Shown: one piece after another, positions 1-4,920 of the stretch | How positions within the stretch are numbered: position 1 is the first letter of the stretch | Layout of the letters: each line of letters begins with the position of its first letter | DNA from: Gammaproteobacteria bacterium | Lineage (GTDB): Bacteria; Pseudomonadota; Gammaproteobacteria; Pseudomonadales; Pseudohongiellaceae | Direction: 5' to 3' | DNA: 6,039 nt | Assembly (NCBI GenBank): GCA_003451715.1 | Contig: DMJN01000076.1 | Coordinates: 1-6,039, forward strand | Notes under the pieces: generated by a model | What the model saw: only the letters and a program-made list of their open reading frames with translations | Told to the model about the DNA's origin: nothing | Databases searched by the model: none | Made by a program: the position numbers and the translations under genes

Positions 1-903
1 TCCATATGCTTTGACGACGTACACCGAGGCGACGCATTATATATTCTCGGACAGTTGGATGCGGCCATGCAGGACTATGACAAGGCAATTCAGATCAAGC
101 CTGACTACGCAGAGGCGCAATACAATCGCCATGCTCTTTTGTTGAATCCTGATGACCTAATGCCGGCCATCAAGTGTATGGAAAAAACTATTGATATTGA
201 CCCGCTCAATATGCGTTACAGATTTGTATTAGGAATGTTATGGGGTTACTCAGGCGACACCCGGGAAGCGACGACCCATTTTGATATGGTTGAAAGTGGA
301 GAAAGTTTATATCGAGCAAGACTGGATGCCTGGCGTTACATCAAATCTGTAAATAAGAAAGTGCCTACAATTATTGGAAGCAATATCCATGCTTTTAAAC
401 TCGGTATCGAAGCTGCCGTTGTTGACGGACTGGTTTTGGAGTTTGGTGTCAGATTTGGAACTTCAATCCGTCAAATTAGTACATTAGTTGACCGGGACGT
501 GCACGGCTTTGATAGTTTTCAAGGGCTTCCAGAATCATGGCATAATGAACCTAAAGGCTCTTACAGCACGAAGGGCGTCATTCCATCTGTTCCTCAAAAT
601 GTAACCCTTCACGATGGTTGGTTTGAAGAGACACTTCCTGAATTTGTACAGCAACACCCGGAACCAGTTCGCTTCATGAACATTGATTGTGATATCTACA
701 GCGCAACTAAAACAGTCCTGGAAGTTTTTGCCAAACAAATTATCCCCGGAACGGTGATAGTATTTGATGAATACATTGGGAATGAGCATTGGCGCGAAGA
801 TGAGTTTAAGGCCTTTCAGGAAGCGGTCCTCAAATATGGCTGGAAATATGAATATCTCTGCTTCAGTTTTGTAACCAAACAAGTGGTTGTCCGTATAAAT
901 TGA
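1..903 (+). CDS. TPR-repeat / TylF-MycF-type SAM-dependent methyltransferase, 5'-partial
   Basis: The frame is open from base 1, so the gene begins upstream of the window. A TTG at 55 and an ATG at 67 lie inside a TPR helix and are not the start. The first ~100 codons are tetratricopeptide repeats: a GDALYILGQLDAAMQDYDKA helix pair, a second unit with IKPDYAEAQYNR, and a degenerate third. From about base 360 a class I methyltransferase domain follows. Visible motifs are the glycine motif LEFGVRFGTS (436-465) that binds S-adenosylmethionine, GFDSFQGLPE (505-534) with the acidic residue for the ribose, the acidic motif NIDCDIY (679-699), and FDEY (763-774), typical of TylF/MycF macrocin O-methyltransferases, where acidic residues bind a metal. 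Family members methylate sugar hydroxyls. The TPR part probably presents a protein or glycan partner; the substrate is unknown. There is no signal peptide in the visible part, so it is probably cytoplasmic. The family call is firm; the substrate cannot be told. Confidence 0.88.
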   Translation, partial: SICFDDVHRGDALYILGQLDAAMQDYDKAIQIKPDYAEAQYNRHALLLNPDDLMPAIKCMEKTIDIDPLNMRYRFVLGMLWGYSGDTREATTHFDMVESGESLYRARLDAWRYIKSVNKKVPTIIGSNIHAFKLGIEAAVVDGLVLEFGVRFGTSIRQISTLVDRDVHGFDSFQGLPESWHNEPKGSYSTKGVIPSVPQNVTLHDGWFEETLPEFVQQHPEPVRFMNIDCDIYSATKTVLEVFAKQIIPGTVIVFDEYIGNEHWREDEFKAFQEAVLKYGWKYEYLCFSFVTKQVVVRIN

Positions 904-1025
904 GGCTTCTTTCAAGCCGCTTACTAAAATAGAAAAAGTTAGAATTTTTTTCCAAATTAGCTTTTAAGTATGGGGTTGGCAACTGTAATTATTAAGGCAG
1001 GGCAAATACCCCCCACTTGTTCTAT

Positions 1026-1055
1026 TTGGTTCCATCTCGGACTATTACATACTAT
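1026..1055 (+). promoter_or_regulatory. possible sigma70-like promoter for the Sel1/octapeptide-repeat pair
   Basis: TTGGTT (1026-1031) and TACTAT (1050-1055) are separated by 18 bases and lie about 35 bases before the Sel1 ATG. Both boxes are only partial matches to the consensus. The position in an AT-rich gap of about 190 bases after the methyltransferase gene makes a promoter reasonable, but this is a weak sequence match. Confidence 0.25.
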
Positions 1056-1090
1056 TCTGGACGAACGATTAGGTACATTTGAGAGTTACT

Positions 1091-1534
1091 ATGAAGCTCA
1101 TTACCTCTACAGCCCTCCTCTTTCTTCTGGTTATTGGATTCTCAGGAGGTGCTAGTGGGCAGGGTTTTGAAGAAACCAAGCGACTTGCGGAACAAGGAAT
1201 TGCAGGCGCCCAGTTCAATCTGGGACTTATATACCGCACCGGAGATGGTGTTCCCGTGAATGATACTGAAGCAGCTAGGTGGTGGCGATTAGCAGCTGAA
1301 CAAGGAGTTGCAGCAGCCCAGTTCAATCTAGGAGTTATGTATGACTACGGAAGAGGTGTTCCGCAAAACAATATTAGAGCTTATGTTTGGTGGTCAGTCG
1401 CTGCAGCACAAGGACATGAAGACGCAAGGACAAATAGAGACATAATTTCCGAAAGACTAACCCCTGAACAACTCGCACGAGGTCAAGACATGGCTACAAG
1501 ATGTTTTGAATCTGATTATCAGGATTGTGAGTGA
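1091..1534 (+). CDS. exported Sel1-repeat protein, 147 aa
   Basis: Residues 1-24 (MKLITSTALLFLLVIGFSGG, then ASGQ) are a Sec signal peptide. Two Sel1-like repeats follow at about residues 37-72 and 73-108, each with the AxAQFNLGxxY...GxGVPxN...A..WW..AAxQG pattern. A short tail with LTPEQLARGQ and two cysteines (138 and 146) ends the protein. Sel1 repeats are TPR-like helical hairpins used for protein-protein contacts, so this is likely a small periplasmic or secreted scaffold; no enzyme motif is seen. I chose the ATG at 1091 over an in-frame TTG at 1079 because the signal peptide begins cleanly there and a GAGAG ribosome-binding site precedes it. Its stop overlaps a GTG (1531) in frame with the next gene, and the preferred ATG of that gene is only 32 bases on, so the two are probably co-transcribed. 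A truncated paralogue lies at 2058. Confidence 0.88.
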   Translation: MKLITSTALLFLLVIGFSGGASGQGFEETKRLAEQGIAGAQFNLGLIYRTGDGVPVNDTEAARWWRLAAEQGVAAAQFNLGVMYDYGRGVPQNNIRAYVWWSVAAAQGHEDARTNRDIISERLTPEQLARGQDMATRCFESDYQDCE

Positions 1535-1566
1535 AACAACTACTAACAAATATAAAGAGAGGCTAC

Positions 1567-2010
1567 ATGTATAAGGAAACTAAGATTCTAAATCATTGCT
1601 TTGTAATAATATTTTCTATCTCGCTGATCGCGCACCTTCCGACTATTGAGGCCGCACAAGGAAATGGTCCTAATAATGTTTGTAACTGTAAAGGTTACTC
1701 AGGTGTTGGAGGGCCTTGTTACGATGGAGTTGGCGGGCCAGCCTATGCTGGGGTTGGCGGTCCAGCCTATGCTGGAGTTGGAGGGCCGTGCTATTCAGGC
1801 GTTGGTGGTCCTAGATATGACGGAATAGGTGGCCCTGAATATAAAGGAATTGGAGGTCCGAGATATGATGGAGTTGGCGGGCCGGCCTATGACGGTGTTG
1901 GTGGGCCAGCATATGATGGTATTGGCGGTGCATGTTATGCAGGTGTAGGTGGCCCTTGTTATTCTGGGATTGGCGGTACTGGGAAATCATGTCCGGCTAT
2001 TTGTAAATAG
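1567..2010 (+). CDS. exported octapeptide-repeat protein (x-Y-x-G-V/I-G-G-P, 12 copies), function unknown
   Basis: I do not recognise a named family. The ATG at 1567 has a strong purine-rich site (AAAGAGAGG) just before it and starts a signal peptide with hydrophobic core CFVIIFSISLIAHL and a likely cleavage near TIEA/A (residues 29-30). A GTG at 1531, in frame and overlapping the Sel1 stop, is possible but would put 12 extra residues before the signal. After a linker with C39 and C41, residues 43-138 are twelve uninterrupted octapeptides. Tyr at position 2 and Gly at 4, 6 and 7 are invariant, position 5 is Val or Ile, and Pro ends ten of the twelve. Positions 1 and 3 vary (A, C, R, E, G; D, A, S, K). 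The tail is GKSCPAICK. The mature part has eight cysteines: C39, C41, C51, C75, C123, C131, C142 and C146. Gly and Pro dominance without helices suggests an extended or beta-type surface, matrix or adhesive protein, or a modified peptide precursor. Reading-frame confidence is high; function is open. Confidence 0.85.
   Translation: MYKETKILNHCFVIIFSISLIAHLPTIEAAQGNGPNNVCNCKGYSGVGGPCYDGVGGPAYAGVGGPAYAGVGGPCYSGVGGPRYDGIGGPEYKGIGGPRYDGVGGPAYDGVGGPAYDGIGGACYAGVGGPCYSGIGGTGKSCPAICK
1693..1980 (+). repeat. twelve in-frame 24-base tandem repeats coding for octapeptides
   Basis: Twelve 24-base units run head to tail without a spacer. Each encodes one Y-x-G-V/I-G-G-P unit. Glycine codons vary freely (GGT, GGA, GGG and GGC all appear at equivalent positions) and Pro uses CCT, CCA and CCG, while the amino acids stay fixed. 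Units 3 and 4 (1741-1788) are the closest pair in DNA and may be the latest duplication. Cysteine-bearing units sit near both ends (2, 5, 11 and 12) and charged units (6-8, with R, E, R) in the middle. Confidence 0.93.
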
Positions 2011-2057
2011 CGATAAGGAGCTTCCCCAGTTAAAGTTATGTTTCAGGATTTGACTCA

Positions 2058-2231
2058 ATGAAACCCCTCCTCAACACAACCCTCCTCTTTCTTCTGGTTA
2101 TTGGGTATTCAGGGAGTATGAGCGGGCAAGGTGTGTCGGATGTTGAAGAAACCAATCGACCATGGCTTTATTTGCTACCGAGACGACTCCACGTCCAGGG
2201 CTGCATCGTTAATAAACGCCAGTCCGGCTAG
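2058..2231 (+). pseudogene. truncated second copy of the Sel1-protein gene (signal peptide only)
   Basis: The frame starts at ATG 2058, behind AGGA (2045-2048), with MKPLLNTTLLFLLVIGYSGS, then MSGQGVSDVEETNR. This matches the start of the Sel1 gene at 1091 (MKLITSTALLFLLVIGFSGG ... EETKR). In DNA, 2080-2104 is identical to 1113-1137 over 25 bases, and 2143-2160 matches 1167-1184 with one difference. After 2160 similarity stops abruptly and the frame runs through 23 unrelated codons to TAG at 2229-2231. No Sel1 repeat is left, so the gene is broken by deletion or recombination. A short secreted 57-aa product could still be made, but nothing suggests it is functional. Confidence 0.75.
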
Positions 2232-2576
2232 ACTTGCAATTGGATACCCGTATCGTATCCATTTGCGCACAATATTAATCACTGCATGTTCAGCAGCATT
2301 TAGCCGGGCACTGACTTTGCTGTAGAGCTTTTCAAGCATGCGTGATGAGATTATCGATCTGGCTCGGTGGTGAGGCCCCATTTTTTGGAACTTGTAGGCT
2401 TTTGCGGCTTGGGGAAAGACTGGTGGCGATATAAAATTTGTTTAAGTGGGATTTTTGTTGATTTGAATGAGTTAACTTGTCAGTAACCTACTAGATGCTA
2501 TGTCGCGTGAATTGAAATGCAATTGCTACCAGACTGTCTATTTCCCATAATCAAAATCAATTATGGCAGGGATATT
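2161..2576. other. gene-poor stretch after the broken Sel1 copy
   Basis: No recognisable gene lies here. The longest coherent frame is on the minus strand, open from about 2471 to a TAG at 2175-2177, with ATGs at 2379-2381 and 2337-2339. The latter reads MLEKLYSKVSARLNAAEHAV and then a mixed hydrophobic/acidic tail ending LDVESSR. Neither ATG has a ribosome-binding site and I recognise no family. It may be the remnant that was joined to the Sel1 copy at 2160. Plus-strand frames here are short and unconvincing. Confidence 0.4.
2568..2572 (+). promoter_or_regulatory. ribosome-binding site that favours the TTG start of the thioesterase
   Basis: AGGGA lies 4 bases before the TTG at 2577. The in-frame ATG at 2517 has no comparable purine-rich site before it, and the 20 residues between the two starts do not look like part of the hotdog domain. 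Confidence 0.55.
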
Positions 2577-2990
2577 TTGACTAAAGTAAGCAAAACTGAA
2601 ATGGAAGCATTTTTTTCCAAGGAGTCCCCCCAAGCAAATTTCGTGCTTGAAGCTTTTGACGAAGATGCTGTGACTATTAGGCGCAAAGTTAATACAGAAG
2701 ATTTACGCCCCGGCGGAACTGTATCTGGCCCAACAATAATGGGCCTTGCAGATTGTGCTATTTACGTCGCGGCACTCAGGGAAATTGGGTTAGTTACACT
2801 AGCAGTAACCACTAGTTTGAACTTCAATTTCCTACGTAAACCGGTAGCTGACAAAGACATATTGGGAGTCTGCAAAATACTCAAGCTCGGAAAATCATTA
2901 GCAGTAGGAGAAGTGACAATTTATTCTGCAGGCGATGATCGGCCCATTGCACATTCTGTCGGGACTTATTCGATTCCTCCGGAAAAATAG
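2577..2990 (+). CDS. PaaI-family hotdog-fold acyl-CoA thioesterase, 137 aa from TTG
   Basis: This is a single hotdog domain of the usual length (about 140 aa). Numbered from the TTG: residues 1-20 (MTKVSKTEMEAFFSKESPQA) form the N-terminal helix. The sequence LRPGGTVSGPTIMGLADCAI (43-62) holds the Gly-Gly turn and Asp59 on the central helix, the position that provides the catalytic acid/base in PaaI-type enzymes. The strands LAVTTSLNFNFLRKP (75-89) and KILKLGKSLAVGEVTIYSA, and the closing HSVGTYSIPP, are characteristic. Members hydrolyse acyl-CoA or aryl-CoA thioesters in the cytoplasm, often as homotetramers; the acyl group cannot be told from sequence. An ATG at 2517 would add 20 residues, but the TTG has the better ribosome-binding site and fits the family's N-terminus. 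It stands alone, with no same-strand neighbour close enough for an operon. Confidence 0.87.
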   Translation: MTKVSKTEMEAFFSKESPQANFVLEAFDEDAVTIRRKVNTEDLRPGGTVSGPTIMGLADCAIYVAALREIGLVTLAVTTSLNFNFLRKPVADKDILGVCKILKLGKSLAVGEVTIYSAGDDRPIAHSVGTYSIPPEK

Positions 2991-2997
2991 ATGTCTG

Positions 2998-3195
2998 CTA
3001 AGAAAGCGCTATTCGCATAACAAGCATTATACTCACCGCCTCAAACTCTATAAGACGGACTATCGTAGGGTTAAGGCGTATAATTGCACTAATATTTGAC
3101 CCAGTATTTGTATCGAAATTTGGCCAACCACCCTGAGTCTTTAAGTAAAACTTAGCTGCTTGGATATTACCGTCCAGAACTTGTTGAACCAGTGT
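2998..3195 (-). pseudogene. coding-like remnant in frame behind the hydrolase stop; rest of the gap empty
   Basis: Reading on from the hydrolase's TAA (3196-3198) in the same frame gives 65 open codons to a TAG at 2998-3000. They start TLVQQVLDGNIQAAKFYLKT, followed by QGGWPN. This stretch resembles the segment near the C-terminus of small-terminase or HTH-type phage DNA-binding proteins (a G-N-x-x-A-x-x-F-x-L-K-T pattern followed by G-W). The rest (ISAIIRLNPTIVRLIEFEAV) resembles nothing I know. There is no start codon with a ribosome-binding site. It could be a fragment of a lost gene or a chance frame. Nothing else is visible between 2991 and 3195. Confidence 0.25.
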
Positions 3196-4140
3196 TTATC
3201 GGCTCAATTGACATTGTAGCCAGGCATCAATAAGGTCTAGCACTTCTGGCATGATTGTTTGCTTTAATTGCACACGATAGTTGAATACTGAAGGCTCCTC
3301 TTCTTCTTTTCGTAGCAGATGAGACATATTCTCAACAATATGTGCTTCCGCTGAACCTCCGTATATATTTTCAATCTTTACAACATCACAAGGATCACAT
3401 TGAAAGTCTTTAGAGCCACCGATCAAGAGCGCTGGCACATTAGATTGTCTATATATTTGTTCTACATCCATTACGGAGTAAGTAAATAATTCACGAAACC
3501 AATTGGCCGGTACTTTTTGCAAGCCTAAGAATCGAATAAATGGTTTATTTGATTCCTTTATCTTATTAATCAGCTTCATTTGAGCTTTAGTGGGATCAAA
3601 AAGAAAGGTCATAAATTTCCAAGGCAAGGCTTTTAATCCTTTGCGCCCCATTACCATGCTTTTCAAATGTTGCGCCTGCTTCATCAAAATGGATTCCATC
3701 TCGTCACAAAAAGGAGAGAGCAAAATTATTCCAGCGATGTTTTGCTGCCGAATTGTGACTTGAGTGGCGATGATTGACCCTTCACTGTGGCCAGCAACAA
3801 AAATTTTTTCAGTTTCAATAGATGTCTGGTGTTGTAAAAACTGAGCACAGGCGACTGCATCATCAACTAAATCACTGTGACTCGCAGAATAGAAGTCTCC
3901 TCCGCTGTCACCAACACCTCGTTTGTCGTATCGCAAACTAGCGATGTATTGCTGAGCCAGGTGATGCGCAATTATTTTAGAATTGTTTAGGCGTAGACCA
4001 GGAATGTTTTCATTCCGATCAATGGGACCACTACCACTAACGTAAAGAAGTACTGGAAATGGCCCGTCACCGTCAGGTAAACATAAAATTCCTTTTAGTT
4101 TGATATCTCCCGACTGAATTATTACGTCCTGTTCAATCAT
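3196..4140 (-). CDS. alpha/beta-hydrolase (S33-like esterase/acylhydrolase), 314 aa
   Basis: This is a complete alpha/beta-hydrolase. The N-terminal strands (IKLKGILCLPDGDGPFPVLL, residues 13-32) lead to SGSGPIDRNEN (35-45), the oxyanion-hole loop typical of this subfamily. RYDKRGVGDSGG (70-81) follows. The nucleophile elbow GHSEG (117-121) puts Ser119 as nucleophile. A helical cap spans about 145-225. GGSKDFQ (241-247) supplies Asp245 and NMSHLLR (271-277) His274, completing the triad. No signal peptide or membrane segment is present, so it is cytoplasmic. Relatives hydrolyse carboxylic esters or acylated small molecules; the substrate is unknown. The ATG at 4140 is preceded by GGAG at 8 bases. 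It is separated from the next gene on the same strand by a tRNA-like relic and about 170 bases, so it is probably transcribed from its own promoter, which I could not place. Confidence 0.9.
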   Translation of the reverse strand: MIEQDVIIQSGDIKLKGILCLPDGDGPFPVLLYVSGSGPIDRNENIPGLRLNNSKIIAHHLAQQYIASLRYDKRGVGDSGGDFYSASHSDLVDDAVACAQFLQHQTSIETEKIFVAGHSEGSIIATQVTIRQQNIAGIILLSPFCDEMESILMKQAQHLKSMVMGRKGLKALPWKFMTFLFDPTKAQMKLINKIKESNKPFIRFLGLQKVPANWFRELFTYSVMDVEQIYRQSNVPALLIGGSKDFQCDPCDVVKIENIYGGSAEAHIVENMSHLLRKEEEEPSVFNYRVQLKQTIMPEVLDLIDAWLQCQLSR

Positions 4141-4230
4141 TGCGATAACTCCGGATCAGACCATGATGCTTGGCTTAAAAAGATTTGAGTTTAGTATGCA
4201 ATACGTTTTAGAAATGTTTCGCTGCTTAGG

Positions 4231-4302
4231 TGGAGCCCGGGGCTGGAATCGATCCACCGACACGAGGGTTTTTAAGCTATTATGCCTGGACCAACGGGCT
4301 CC
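4231..4302 (-). pseudogene. tRNA-Phe relic (3' half preserved, 5' half degenerate)
   Basis: Read on the minus strand, the last ~42 bases (AAAACCCTCGTGTCGGTGG, then ATCGATTCC, AGCCCCGGGC, TCCA) match the anticodon-loop-to-CCA half of gammaproteobacterial tRNA-Phe, by memory of that tRNA, with about five differences. An encoded CCA ends at 4231. The anticodon loop reads TTAAAAA, against TTGAAAA in tRNA-Phe. The 5' half cannot fold: the anticodon stem arms ATAGC and CCCTC do not pair, no D-stem is visible, and T54 of the T-loop is A. From the acceptor G at 4299 the length is 69 instead of about 76. An 8-bp stem is still intact between 4295-4302 and 4232-4239 (GGAGCCCG with CGGGCTCC). It is very unlikely to be a working tRNA. 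It may be an attachment-site scar or a retained hairpin. Confidence 0.6.
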
Positions 4303-4308
4303 AAAAAT

Positions 4309-4869
4309 TCATAGTTCGCCGCTCCAAATCATAATTCGATGATTTTCAAGGAAAGTTGGTGGGCCCACCACGGCCGCCACCAGATTCAGCTGTGGATCTA
4401 CTAGAGTTAAGCGGCGAATGATTATCCGTTTTCCAGCTTCGGGCTGAACTGCAGAAGCCCCATTTTCTGCCTCACCGGGCGAGTCGGATGAGAGGTTGGC
4501 GATAAGTGCCCGAATATTGTCATTGATTATGCGCGTCTCATAAGTAATCTGGGGCTGAACTACACGAACCGATTCAATTTCCACTACATCGGAAAATACG
4601 GAGCTTGCATTCAGATTAACCGACAGCTCATCCAACTGAATGGCATAATCCGAATTGAATCCTTGCGGATTTTCTATACTTAATCCATGAATGGTACCGC
4701 TGCCATTTAGTGGTGATAATGATACTGAATTAACTGTGACACTTGTCCCCAGCACCTGGGAACCGACCACTTCTATACCGCTCTTGACGATGCTGTCGAA
4801 GTAGAACACCCCGATTCCTGCGATTAGCAATACTGCCAGCACCAACGAAATTATCGCTTTCTTTATCAT
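4309..4869 (-). CDS. AsmA/DUF748-like inner-membrane-anchored periplasmic protein, probably C-terminally truncated
   Basis: Residues 1-24 (KKAIISLVLAVLLIAGIGVFYF region) are an N-terminal membrane anchor or uncleaved signal. What follows (DSIVKSGIEVVGSQVLGTSV, VNSVSLSPLNGSGTIHGLSI, ENPQGF, LDELSVNLN, IESVRVVQPQITYE) is the usual beginning of AsmA-type proteins, which form elongated beta-structures in the periplasm and are linked to envelope and lipid homeostasis. A Ser/Gly/Ala/Glu linker (about 127-146) leads to GKRIIIRRLTLVDPQLNL. In relatives the beta-domain continues for several tens of residues after this point; here the frame ends VGPPTFLENHRIMIWSGEL at TGA 4309-4311, six bases before a tRNA relic on the same strand. 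The last ~15 residues look foreign, so the 3' end is probably lost by frameshift or recombination. The start ATG follows GAGATAAAC. The protease stop is 51 bases upstream, so an operon with that pair is possible. Confidence 0.72.
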   Translation of the reverse strand: MIKKAIISLVLAVLLIAGIGVFYFDSIVKSGIEVVGSQVLGTSVTVNSVSLSPLNGSGTIHGLSIENPQGFNSDYAIQLDELSVNLNASSVFSDVVEIESVRVVQPQITYETRIINDNIRALIANLSSDSPGEAENGASAVQPEAGKRIIIRRLTLVDPQLNLVAAVVGPPTFLENHRIMIWSGEL

Positions 4870-4920
4870 GTTTATCTCACAGCGTTCATGTCTACTATAT
4901 CTTGCATGCTTACTACGGAG

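Noticed and set aside
535..915. 126-codon minus-strand frame
   Set aside because: It lies opposite conserved methyltransferase motifs and is an antisense shadow.
904..960. Terminator after the methyltransferase: GGCTT-CTTTC-AAGCC at 904-918 and an AT-rich hairpin near 930-952
   Set aside because: The first stem is 5 bp with no T-run behind it; the second is A/T pairing only. Neither is convincing as a rho-independent terminator.
970..1155. 61-codon plus-strand frame across the Sel1 leader
   Set aside because: It overlaps the well-supported signal peptide of the Sel1 gene in another frame and has no ribosome-binding site or familiar pattern.
1646..1828. Second frame through the octapeptide repeats (Leu/Ala/Gln/Pro-rich)
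   Set aside because: Its regularity comes only from the 24-base periodicity of the real frame, and it breaks after five units, while the real frame runs through all twelve.
2131..2325. 64-codon plus-strand frame from a GTG
   Set aside because: It spans the breakpoint at 2160, has no ribosome-binding site and overlaps the leader of the broken Sel1 copy.
3001..3090. attC-like (integron cassette) site, from CATAACAAGC at 3017-3026
   Set aside because: No matching GTTATG partner lies within the next 150 bases (only GGCGTATAAT), so the required inverted core pair is absent.
4231..4302. Functional tRNA on the minus strand
   Set aside because: The anticodon stem does not pair, no D-arm can be drawn and T54 is changed; kept only as a relic.
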